DNA of 64,000 bases from Ancalomicrobiaceae bacterium S20 (GTDB lineage Bacteria; Pseudomonadota; Alphaproteobacteria; Rhizobiales; Ancalomicrobiaceae): assembly GCA_040269895.1 (NCBI GenBank), contig CP158568.1, positions 3,934,001 to 3,998,000 on the forward strand, written 5' to 3'. Within the stretch, counting starts at the first letter, position 1. Every line of letters begins with the position of its first letter. Of this stretch, positions 56,733-64,000 are shown one piece after another. A program made the position numbers and the translations under genes. Below the pieces are notes generated by a model that was given only the letters and a program-made list of their open reading frames with translations, was not told where the DNA came from and did no database searches.

Positions 56733-58337
56733 TCAGCCCTCGGTGCTCTCGGCCTCGTCTTCCGACACCTCGTCCTCGACCGGCTCGGGCATCGCCTCGA
56801 TCCAGCCGGCATGCACGCGGGCGGCCATGATGATCGCCTCGGCCTCGGCCTTCGACAGCTCGAAGCCCTTGAGCGCGCCATCGTGGCGGATCGTCTCGCC
56901 GTTCTTGCGCTCGGTCCAGCCGATCAGGTCGTCGGTGGCGCAGCCGGCGAGATCCTCGACCGTCTTGATGCCTTCCTTGCCGAAGGCGACCAGCATGGCG
57001 GTCGTGACGCCCGGCACCTCGCGGACGGCGTCCTCGACGCCGAGCGTCTTGCGCTCGGCATCCTGCTCGGCCTCGATCTGCTCGAGATGGGCGCGGGCGC
57101 GCGACTGGATCTCGGTCGCGGTCTCCTCGTCGAAGCCCTCGATGCCGGCGATCTCGTCGAGATCGACATAGGCCAGTTCGTCGATGGTGGTGAAGCCTTC
57201 GGTGGCGAGAAGCTGAGCGACGACCTCGTCCACATCGAGCGCCTGCATGAACAGCTGGGTGCGCTCGGCGAATTCCTTCTGCCGGCGCTCCGACTCCTCC
57301 TGTTCGGTGAGGATATCGATGTCCCAGCCGGTCAGCTGCGAGGCGAGGCGGACGTTCTGGCCGCGGCGACCGATCGCCAGGCTCAATTGGTCATCCGGAA
57401 CCACGACTTCAATACGACCGGCGTCCTCGTCGAGAACCACCTTCGACACTTCGGCCGGCTGCAGCGCGTTGACGATGAAGGTGGCGGCGTCGGGCGACCA
57501 CGGGATGATGTCGATCTTCTCGCCCTGGAGCTCCTGCACCACGGCCTGGACGCGGCTGCCGCGCATGCCGACGCAGGCGCCGACCGGATCGATCGACGAA
57601 TCACGCGAGTAGACCGCGATCTTGGCGCGCGAACCCGGGTCGCGGGCGACCGACTTCACCTCGATGATGTTGTCGTAGATCTCCGGCACTTCCTGGGCGA
57701 ACAGCTTCGCCATGAACTGCGGATGGGTGCGCGACAGGAAGATCTGCGGACCGCGCTGCTCGCGGCGCACGTCGTAGACATAGGCGCGGACGCGGTCGCC
57801 GTTGCGGAACGCCTCGCGCGGGATCAGCTCGTCGCGGCGGACGATCGCTTCGCCACGGCCGAGATCGACGATCACGTTGCCGTATTCGATGCGCTTGACC
57901 GCGCCGTTGACGATCTCGCCGATGCGGTCCTTGAACTCGTCGTACTGGCGGTCGCGCTCGGCCTCGCGCACCTTCTGCACGATGACCTGCTTCGCCGACT
58001 GCGCGGCGATGCGGCCGAAGTCCATCGGCGGCAGCGGCTCGGCGATCAGGTCGCCGACCTGCGCGGCCGGATTCTTCAGGCGGGCCTCGGCGAGGCTGAT
58101 CTGGATCGCCGGATTGTCGAGCTCCTCGACGACCTGGAGCAGGCGCTGCAGCTTGATCTCGCCGGTGCGCGAGTTGATCTCGGCGCGGACCTCGGTCTCC
58201 GAGCCGTATCGCGACCGAGCGGCCTTCTGGATCGCATCCTCCATCGCGGCGAGCACGATCTTGCGATCGATCACCTTCTCGCGTGCGACCGCGTCGGCGA
58301 TCTGGAGGAGTTCCAGTCTGTTGGCGCTGACTGCCAT
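56733..58337 (-). CDS. nusA: Transcription termination/antitermination factor NusA
   Basis: RNA polymerase-binding factor for pausing, termination and antitermination. It has 534 residues: an N-terminal polymerase-binding domain ([17 protein letters not shown]), S1 (about 135-200), two KH domains (with [18 protein letters not shown] and [19 protein letters not shown]) and a C-terminal part with helix-hairpin-helix repeats and an acidic tail. Start ATG 58337. It lies between rimP and the ylxR-like gene. Confidence 0.96.
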   Translation of the reverse strand: MAVSANRLELLQIADAVAREKVIDRKIVLAAMEDAIQKAARSRYGSETEVRAEINSRTGEIKLQRLLQVVEELDNPAIQISLAEARLKNPAAQVGDLIAEPLPPMDFGRIAAQSAKQVIVQKVREAERDRQYDEFKDRIGEIVNGAVKRIEYGNVIVDLGRGEAIVRRDELIPREAFRNGDRVRAYVYDVRREQRGPQIFLSRTHPQFMAKLFAQEVPEIYDNIIEVKSVARDPGSRAKIAVYSRDSSIDPVGACVGMRGSRVQAVVQELQGEKIDIIPWSPDAATFIVNALQPAEVSKVVLDEDAGRIEVVVPDDQLSLAIGRRGQNVRLASQLTGWDIDILTEQEESERRQKEFAERTQLFMQALDVDEVVAQLLATEGFTTIDELAYVDLDEIAGIEGFDEETATEIQSRARAHLEQIEAEQDAERKTLGVEDAVREVPGVTTAMLVAFGKEGIKTVEDLAGCATDDLIGWTERKNGETIRHDGALKGFELSKAEAEAIIMAARVHAGWIEAMPEPVEDEVSEDEAESTEG

Positions 58338-58463
58338 GGTCTTCTCCCGCAGGGTCCGCTTGTCCGCGACCCTCGATCTCTTTCCAAGTCCGAGGGCGCG
58401 CGCGGCGCGAACCCTCTTTCCCTGTCACGACCCGCCCAAATCCGGGCGGGCGATCGCGTTTTC

Positions 58464-59108
58464 TCAGTGCCGGGTGCCGGCGCGCCCGTCTTCGGCGTCC
58501 CCGTCGGCGATATCGCCGTCGGAGATCTCGTCACCATCGGCGCCGTCGCCGGCCTGCAGAGCGGCGAGCGCCTTCTTGCCGGCCTTCAGCGACGCGGCAA
58601 CCAGTTCGTCGGTCAGCACGAGGCGCGCCTCGGCGATGTCGCCGAGCGGCAGCCACCACGTGTCGGGCACGCCTTCGGCGGGATCGTCGATCTTGATGCC
58701 GGCGGTCTCGTCCTTGAGGCCGAGTAGATGGCCACGGAAGCGCTTGCGGCCGTCGAGCGGCCGCTCGAGCTCGACCTTGGCGACGTGCCCGGCCCAGCGA
58801 TCGAAATCGGAGGCCCTGACCAGCGGACGGTCGATGCCCGGCGACGACACTTCCAGATGATAGGCCCGCTCGACCGGATCGTCCGCATCGAGAACCGGCG
58901 ACAGGTTCCGGCTGATCGCTTCGCAATCGTCGACCGATATGGTGCCGTCAGGCCGCTCGGCCATGATCTGCACCGTGAAGCCGTTACGGCCCGAACATTT
59001 GACGCGCACGAGACGGTAGCCGAGATCCTCGATCACAGGTTCGGCAATGGCCGCCACACGGGCGTCCAGTCCTGTTTCGGTGATGATGCGCGGTTCGTGA
59101 CGCGTCAC
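58464..59108 (-). CDS. rimP: Ribosome maturation factor RimP
   Basis: Binds the 30S subunit during maturation. It has 214 residues. [27 protein letters not shown] and [14 protein letters not shown] are the family motifs, followed by an SH3-like C-terminal domain and an acidic DGD/DGE-rich tail. I chose GTG 59108, with AAGGA 11 bases upstream; the longer frame to 59273 includes the promoter. First gene of the operon. Confidence 0.93.
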   Translation of the reverse strand: MTRHEPRIITETGLDARVAAIAEPVIEDLGYRLVRVKCSGRNGFTVQIMAERPDGTISVDDCEAISRNLSPVLDADDPVERAYHLEVSSPGIDRPLVRASDFDRWAGHVAKVELERPLDGRKRFRGHLLGLKDETAGIKIDDPAEGVPDTWWLPLGDIAEARLVLTDELVAASLKAGKKALAALQAGDGADGDEISDGDIADGDAEDGRAGTRH

Positions 59109-59251
59109 GTTCAGGTCGGTCCTTTCGGTCCGGGCGGAGACCCTGATCGGCCAACGCCCACGGATGCGACCCCACGTAACAAAAAAGAGCGGGTCCCGGG
59201 GGAGCCCACTCCAATCCGCTTCGTGAAGCGCATCAGAAATTGATGTCGAGC

Positions 59252-59280
59252 CATATACGCCGATCGCGGACATGAATCAA
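59252..59280 (-). promoter_or_regulatory. Promoter of the rimP operon
   Basis: On the minus strand TTGATT (complement of 59275-59280), 17 bp, TATATG (complement of 59252-59257). Both hexamers are close to consensus. It would start transcription near 59245, giving a leader of about 137 nt before rimP. Confidence 0.75.
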
Positions 59281-59442
59281 GCGACAGACCGGGTCGACCG
59301 ACCGCGAAGGACGAAGCCGGGCACAGAACCGCGGCGCAAGGCCGGGCCGAACGACGACACGCATGTTTCACGACAGAGCCGAGCGACGATCACCGAGACC
59401 GCACGGCTTCCGTAACGTTTGGATTCGAGATGCCAAGTGTTA

Positions 59443-59471
59443 TTGTCTGATCTTTAGCTCCTAAGTATAAT
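59443..59471 (+). promoter_or_regulatory. Promoter of the chemoreceptor gene
   Basis: TTGTCT (59443-59448), exactly 17 bp, TATAAT (59466-59471): a full-consensus -10 in an AT-rich patch that stands out from the GC-rich surroundings. Transcription would start near 59478, about 70 bp before the ATG. Confidence 0.8.
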
Positions 59472-59547
59472 TCCACAAACACCAATGATTTAATGTTTGG
59501 TTTATACCTTCCGTAGCGAAATGTCTCCAACCCCTGGAGACCACATC

Positions 59548-61743
59548 ATGAAGCTCAGTTCCATCAAGTTCCGCATCGTCGCCTTGTCGGCGGCCTGCGT
59601 GATCACCGCTACCGGTGGATTGGTCACCTACAGCGTCGTGTCCGCGAACAGCACACTCGATCACGTCACCCGGAACGCGGACGGGCTGCTCGATCGGATG
59701 ACCAAGGAGTCGCTCGTGCGGCTCGCCTCGACCCAGGCCGGCAACATCCGCACGGAGGTCGATTCCGCCTTCGACGCGGCGCGCGCGATGGCCCGCAGCC
59801 TGGAGACGATCGTCGACCCGACCGACGGCACCGCCTCGCCGATCGACACTCGCCGCGCTCAGCTCAACGGCATCCTGCTGCACGTCCTCAAGGACAACCC
59901 GCGCTTCAACGGCACCTACAGCGCCTGGATGCCGAATGCGCTCGACGGTCGCGACAAGGAGTTCACCGGTCGCGCCGAGGTCGGCTCCGATGCGACCGGG
60001 CGGGCGCTGCCCTACTGGACGCGCGACGCCAACGGGCGGATCGCGCTGCAGCCGCTCGTCGAATACGACAGCCAGGATCTGCACCCGAACGGCGTCATGA
60101 AGGGCGGCTGGTTCATCGGCCCGATGACCAACGGCAAGGAGAGCATCCTGGCGCCGTTGCCCTACATCGTACAGGGCAAGCACGTCTATCTCGCCACCAT
60201 GTCGGTGCCGATCAACGCCGGCGGCAAGTTCCTCGGCGTCGCGGGCGCCGACTTCGACCTATCGTTCGTCCAGACGCTGGCCGAGAAGGTCAACGCCTCG
60301 ATCTACGAGGGCAAGGGCGCGGTCACGATCGTCTCCAATACCGGCCTCGTCGTGGCTTCGAGCGCAACGCCGGGTGCCATCGGCGGTCCGCTTTCCGGCG
60401 TCAAGAACGCCGTCCCGGAGGATCTGACCGCCGCCAAGAGCGCTGAAGCGACGGTCCGCGTCGATGAGCAGAACGATCGGCTGAAGGTTTTCGCGCCGAT
60501 CCCGCTCGGCCGGACCGGCGCCGCCTGGTCGGTCATCATCGGCGTGCCGCGCTCGCTCGCGCTCGCCGACGCCCAGAAACTCAGCGACACGCTCGCGGAA
60601 CGCAATCGCAACGACGTGTTCTGGCAGATCGTCGTGGCCCTCGGCGTCGCCGCGATCGCCGTGGTCGCCATGGGCCTGGTCGCCCAGGGCATCGCCGGCC
60701 CGATCGGCCGGCTGACCGAGACGCTGCGCCGCCTCGCCGCCGGCGAGATCGTCAAGGAGATCGACGGCGCCGACCGCCGCGACGAGATCGGCGACATTTC
60801 GCGCGCGGTCGACCAGATCCGCATCGGTGCCGAGGAGGAGGCCCGCCGCAAGAGCCAGGCCGACGAGGCCGCCCGCGTCCGCGAGGAGACCGAACGCCGC
60901 GAGACCATGTATCGGCTTGCCGGCGAGTTCGAGAACGCCATGGGCAACGTGGTCCGGAACGTCGTGAACTCCTCGACCCAGCTGCGCGGCGCCGCGACCA
61001 CCATGGTCGGCGCCACGACCAAGGTCGCCCACCAGTCGACCGCGGCGGCGGCCGCTTCCAACGAGGCCTCGACCAATGTCGAGACCGTCGCCGCGGCGGC
61101 GGAGGAACTCGCGACCTCGATCAACGAGATCAAGCGGCAGGCCGACGAATCCGCCGGCATCGCCAATTCCGCGGCCGTCGAGGCCGAGGCGACCGCGGCG
61201 CGGGTGCGCGAGCTCTCCAATGCCGCCAACCGCATCGGCCAGGTGGTCGAGCTGATCAGCAACATCGCCGGACAGACCAACCTGCTCGCGCTCAACGCCA
61301 CCATCGAGGCGGCGCGCGCCGGGGAAGCCGGCCGCGGCTTCGCGGTCGTCGCCGCCGAGGTCAAGGGCCTCGCCGACCAGACCGCCAAGGCAACCTCGGA
61401 GATCGGTCAGCAAATCGGCGAGATCCAGGCCTCCACCCAGGCCTCGGTGCAGGCAATCATGGGCATCACCCAGGTCATCGAGCGGGTCAACAAGATCGCC
61501 GCCTCGATCGCCGAGGCGGTCGATCAGCAGGGCGCCGCGACCCACGAGATCGCCCACAACGTGACCCAGGCCTCGGCCGGCACCCGGGAGGTGACGCAGA
61601 ACATCGACGGCATCACCGTCGCCGTCGCCGACTCGACCGCCGCCTCCAACCAGGTGGAGTCCGCCGCGGTCGACCTGTCGCACCAGTCCGAGACGCTGCG
61701 CTCGGTCATGGACGACTTCCTGAAGACCGTGCGGGCGGCCTGA
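59548..61743 (+). CDS. Methyl-accepting chemotaxis protein with dCache sensor
   Basis: Chemoreceptor of 731 residues. TM1 is at about 8-30, a large periplasmic dCache-type ligand domain at 35-350 ([32 protein letters not shown]), TM2 near 358-385, HAMP next, then a cytoplasmic coiled-coil signalling domain with tip [21 protein letters not shown] near residue 572. No C-terminal CheR/CheB tether peptide is present (it ends KTVRAA). ATG 59548 with GGAGA eight bases upstream sets the start. The ligand is unknown; amino acids are common for dCache. No other chemotaxis genes are nearby. Confidence 0.93.
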   Translation: MKLSSIKFRIVALSAACVITATGGLVTYSVVSANSTLDHVTRNADGLLDRMTKESLVRLASTQAGNIRTEVDSAFDAARAMARSLETIVDPTDGTASPIDTRRAQLNGILLHVLKDNPRFNGTYSAWMPNALDGRDKEFTGRAEVGSDATGRALPYWTRDANGRIALQPLVEYDSQDLHPNGVMKGGWFIGPMTNGKESILAPLPYIVQGKHVYLATMSVPINAGGKFLGVAGADFDLSFVQTLAEKVNASIYEGKGAVTIVSNTGLVVASSATPGAIGGPLSGVKNAVPEDLTAAKSAEATVRVDEQNDRLKVFAPIPLGRTGAAWSVIIGVPRSLALADAQKLSDTLAERNRNDVFWQIVVALGVAAIAVVAMGLVAQGIAGPIGRLTETLRRLAAGEIVKEIDGADRRDEIGDISRAVDQIRIGAEEEARRKSQADEAARVREETERRETMYRLAGEFENAMGNVVRNVVNSSTQLRGAATTMVGATTKVAHQSTAAAAASNEASTNVETVAAAAEELATSINEIKRQADESAGIANSAAVEAEATAARVRELSNAANRIGQVVELISNIAGQTNLLALNATIEAARAGEAGRGFAVVAAEVKGLADQTAKATSEIGQQIGEIQASTQASVQAIMGITQVIERVNKIAASIAEAVDQQGAATHEIAHNVTQASAGTREVTQNIDGITVAVADSTAASNQVESAAVDLSHQSETLRSVMDDFLKTVRAA

Positions 61744-61797
61744 GCGACCTCGTCGCCGGGCTCCCCGCGGGCCGGCCACATCCTTCGATCGCCATTC

Positions 61798-61830
61798 GGT
61801 GCCGCGGCCTCGCCGCGGCACCGTCGTTTT
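61798..61830 (+). terminator. Terminator after the chemoreceptor gene
   Basis: GGTGCCGCGG (61798-61807), CCTCG loop, CCGCGGCACC (61813-61822), then GTCGTTTT. A strong intrinsic terminator 55 bp after the stop. Beyond it TTGACT at 61870-61875 may be the -35 of the rpsO promoter, though its -10 is unclear. Confidence 0.9.
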
Positions 61831-62006
61831 GCAGGACCGGCCGGCGCGCGAGCCGGCCTCTCCGTGGAATTGACTGGCGTTCGCCGCGGCTTTCATGCAT
61901 AAGGGCGCCCGTGAACCCGACCCTGCTGGACGACATCCCGGCGGGGCCGTTTTGTTGCGAGTGGCCGATCCGGATGGATCCGCCACGCAAATTCAGGAGA
62001 AAACCG

Positions 62007-62276
62007 ATGTCGATCACCGCCGAGCGCAAGCAGCAGCTCGTTCAGGAATACGCGACCAAGCCGGGCGACACGGGTTCGCCGGAAGTGCAGGTCGCGATCC
62101 TCTCGGAGCGCATCTCCAACCTGACCGGGCACTTCAAGAGCCACGCCAAGGACAACCACTCCCGTCGCGGCCTCCTGAAGCTCGTCTCGCAGCGCCGCAG
62201 CCTCCTCGACTACGTCAAGGCGAAGGACGAGGCTCGCTATCGGAAGCTGATCGAGCGTCTCGGCCTGCGCCGCTGA
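62007..62276 (+). CDS. rpsO: 30S ribosomal protein S15
   Basis: Primary 16S-binding protein of 89 residues: [49 protein letters not shown] and the C-terminal [12 protein letters not shown] are all conserved. AGGAG eight bases before ATG 62007 supports the start over an in-frame upstream codon at 61911. pnp follows after a 420-bp structured gap, as in most proteobacteria. Confidence 0.97.
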   Translation: MSITAERKQQLVQEYATKPGDTGSPEVQVAILSERISNLTGHFKSHAKDNHSRRGLLKLVSQRRSLLDYVKAKDEARYRKLIERLGLRR

Positions 62277-62285
62277 GGCAGATCC

Positions 62286-62420
62286 GATCCGGCGCGGCGG
62301 GTATCCCGCCGCGGTTCCGGATCGACCGATCGGTCCCGTCGACCGTGCCGGCCTGCCGGCGCGAAGCCCGACGGGACCGCTCTTCCCTACTCCGGACGTG
62401 TCGGAACCCGTGACGGGTTC
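62286..62420 (+). other. Three stem-loops in the rpsO-pnp gap
   Basis: First: GATCCGG (62286-62292)/CCGGATC (62317-62323) enclosing GCGGCGGG (62294-62301)/CCCGCCGC (62305-62312). Second: CGGTCCCGTCG (62331-62341)/CGACGGGACCG (62369-62379) with inner GC-rich pairing, followed by CTCTTCCC. Third: GAACCC (62404-62409)/GGGTTC (62415-62420). In E. coli a stem-loop here is cut by RNase III and lets PNPase repress its own mRNA; the same role is inferred. The rest of the 420-bp gap holds no recognisable gene. Confidence 0.7.
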
Positions 62421-62696
62421 TGTGCCGGGGGCACGGAAGAGACGAATTTCCGGCCGGCGACACGGTTCGCGGCCGGCACACAGAGCCGGTGGACGGCTTG
62501 GATCGCCACGGATGGGCCGCGGCGATGCGCATGTCCCCGGAGCCGAACGAAGATGGGCCATGGCAGGATCGCCGGACGTTTCCGCATCGAACGCCGCAGA
62601 ACACGCCGTCACCGGCGTGGCGGCGCGGGAACCTCTCGCCGTCTTGCTCATGGCCTTTCTGATTCTAAAACCCTTCTGATCCGAAGGACATGACGC

Positions 62697-64000
62697 ATGT
62701 TCGACATCCATCGTGAAGTCATCGAGTGGGGCGGCCGCACCCTCGTGCTCGAGACGGGCAAGATCGCCCGCCAGGCCGACGGCGCCGTCCTCGCCACCTA
62801 TGGCGAGACCACCGTTCTCGCCACCGTCGTCTCGGCCAAGGAGCCGAAGCCGGGCCAGGACTTCTTCCCGCTGACCGTCAACTACCAGGAAAAGGCCTTC
62901 GCGGCCGGCAAGATCCCGGGCGGCTACTTCAAGCGCGAAGGCCGGCCGAGCGAGAACGAGACGCTGGTCTCGCGCCTGATCGACCGCCCGATCCGCCCGC
63001 TGTTCGTCGAGGGCTACAAGTGCGACACGCAGGTGATCGCGACCGTGCTCAGCCACGACCTCGAGAATGATCCGGACATCGTCGCCATGGTCGCCGCCTC
63101 GGCCGCGCTGACGCTGTCGGGCGTGCCGTTCATGGGCCCGGTCGGCGCCGCGCGCGTCGGCTATCAGTCCGGCCAGTTCGTGCTGAACCCGACCGTCGAC
63201 GCGATGGACAACGCCGATCTCGACCTCGTCGTCGCCGGCACCCAGGACGCCGTGCTGATGGTCGAGTCCGAGGCGAAGGAACTCGCCGAGGACGTGATGC
63301 TCGGCGCGGTCATGTTCGGCCACAAGTCGTTCCAGCCGGTCATCGAGGCGATCATCCGCCTCGCCGAGAAGGCCGCCAAGGAGCCGCGCAACTTCACCGC
63401 GCCGGACCTCTCGGAGATCGAGAAGGCCGTGCTCGAAATCGCCGAAGCCGACCTGCGCGAGGCCTACAAGCTGACCGCCAAGCAGGAGCGCTACAAGGCC
63501 GTCGACGCCGCCAAGGCGAAGGTCATGGCCGCGCTCGTGCCGGCCGACGGCGAGGCGAAGTTCGACAAGGAGAAGGTCGCCACCGTCTTCAAGGAAGTCC
63601 AGGCCAAGATCGTGCGCTGGAACATCCTCGACACCGGCATCCGCATCGACGGCCGCGACGTGAAGACCGTCCGCCCGATCGTCTCGGAAGTCGGCATCCT
63701 GCCGCGCACCCACGGTTCGGCGCTGTTCACCCGCGGCGAGACGCAGGCCCTCGTGGTCGCGACCCTCGGCACCGGCGAGGACGAGCAGTTCGTCGACGCG
63801 CTGGAAGGCACCTACAAGGAGAACTTCCTCCTTCACTACAACTTCCCGCCCTATTCGGTCGGCGAGACCGGCCGCATGGGTTCGCCCGGCCGTCGCGAGA
63901 TCGGCCACGGCAAGCTCGCCTGGCGCGCCGTGCGTCCGATGCTGCCGATCAAGGAAGACTTCCCCTACACGATCCGCGTCGTCTCGGAGATCACCGAGTC
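62697..64000 (+). CDS. pnp: Polyribonucleotide nucleotidyltransferase, 3' end outside window
   Basis: Phosphorolytic 3'-5' exoribonuclease of the degradosome. The frame is open from ATG 62697 to the end of the window, giving 434 residues of about 700. Visible are the first RNase PH domain ([44 protein letters not shown]), the helical linker, and the start of the second RNase PH domain ([35 protein letters not shown]). The KH and S1 domains lie beyond the window. GAAGGA eight bases before the ATG supports the start. Confidence 0.97.
   Translation, partial: MFDIHREVIEWGGRTLVLETGKIARQADGAVLATYGETTVLATVVSAKEPKPGQDFFPLTVNYQEKAFAAGKIPGGYFKREGRPSENETLVSRLIDRPIRPLFVEGYKCDTQVIATVLSHDLENDPDIVAMVAASAALTLSGVPFMGPVGAARVGYQSGQFVLNPTVDAMDNADLDLVVAGTQDAVLMVESEAKELAEDVMLGAVMFGHKSFQPVIEAIIRLAEKAAKEPRNFTAPDLSEIEKAVLEIAEADLREAYKLTAKQERYKAVDAAKAKVMAALVPADGEAKFDKEKVATVFKEVQAKIVRWNILDTGIRIDGRDVKTVRPIVSEVGILPRTHGSALFTRGETQALVVATLGTGEDEQFVDALEGTYKENFLLHYNFPPYSVGETGRMGSPGRREIGHGKLAWRAVRPMLPIKEDFPYTIRVVSEITE

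Noticed and set aside
59480-59520. Imperfect inverted repeat around CAAACACCAA/TTTGGTTT as an operator
   Set aside because: The arms do not match well enough and the AT-rich composition makes chance pairing likely.
62398-62679. Possible 93-residue gene between rpsO and pnp
   Set aside because: It starts with a GTG inside the stem-loop region, lacks a ribosome-binding site and is rich in Arg and Gly without a motif. The gap is better explained as a structured leader.
61893-63908. A 671-codon minus-strand open frame opposite rpsO and pnp
   Set aside because: The opposite strand carries unmistakable S15 and PNPase sequences; this frame has no family features.

Overview
The window reads as chromosomal DNA of a very GC-rich alphaproteobacterium of the order Hyphomicrobiales (Rhizobiales). 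The main evidence is gene order and family type. These include trpF-trpB-trpA-accD-folC, a FeuN/FeuP/FeuQ-like triad, an alphaproteobacterial Fur/Mur-type regulator, lnt followed by a PhrR/PraR-like HTH gene and metK, tandem YejA-type binding proteins with YejBEF, and an AccD without the usual zinc-ribbon cysteines. The genus cannot be fixed from the sequence alone. Almost everything is core-genome material. I see no prophage, insertion sequence, CRISPR array, tRNA or rRNA gene.

Layout. 1-7.3 kb: the end of a class A penicillin-binding protein, then trpF, trpB, trpA, accD and folC. 7.4-11.2 kb: a Bcr/CflA-type efflux pump, then a PepSY-like periplasmic protein with a response regulator and a PhoQ/FeuQ-type kinase. 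11.3-16.7 kb: an LpoA-like lipoprotein gene divergent from rsmI-yraN-gshB and a periplasmic sugar-binding-type protein. 16.7-22 kb: ArsR/SRPBCC pair, a clpP paralogue, two minus-strand genes, an SH3 protein, a GNAT and a MarR regulator with a cysteine cluster. 22.1-33.8 kb: a long plus-strand run of housekeeping genes: tsaB, rimI, fur/mur, plsC, miaB, phoH, ybeY, a CorC-type protein, lnt, the HTH gene, metK and trmB. 33.9-39.1 kb: a small acidic protein, an aminotransferase divergent from moeB, kdsB-pheA on the minus strand, and a membrane-anchored cytochrome c. 39.4-48.1 kb: a Yej-type peptide ABC importer with a PIN-domain toxin-antitoxin pair inserted between yejE and yejF. 48.3-51 kb: a GntR/FadR-type regulator with a probable D-xylonate dehydratase. 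51.1-59.1 kb: the rimP-nusA-ylxR-infB-rbfA-truB operon on the minus strand. 59.5 kb to the end: a chemoreceptor, rpsO and the start of pnp.

Two points matter for anyone using this annotation. First, at least five places look as though one G or C is missing. They lie at the end of gshB, twice in the tail of the following gene, in tsaB and in kdsB. The repaired reading frames give normal protein lengths, and three of the five sites are C4 or C5 runs. Sequence error is the simplest explanation, and it fuses gshB to the next gene and kdsB to pheA in the raw reading. Second, rpsO-pnp, which normally follow truB on the same strand, are here divergent from rimP and separated from it by a chemoreceptor gene, as if the rimP-truB block had been inverted.

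The most interesting regulatory signals are several. Upstream of metK is a possible pseudoknot that could hide the Shine-Dalgarno sequence. Two near-perfect palindromes lie in the leader of the LpoA-like gene. A compact operator/promoter precedes the ArsR gene and suggests a leaderless transcript. A tandem repeat copies the last codons and stop codon of rsmI three times, and three consecutive stem-loops separate rpsO from pnp. I found no clearly new multi-gene system. The best candidates for undescribed biology are the antitoxin-toxin pair inside the Yej operon and the MarR regulator with a C-terminal four-cysteine motif.
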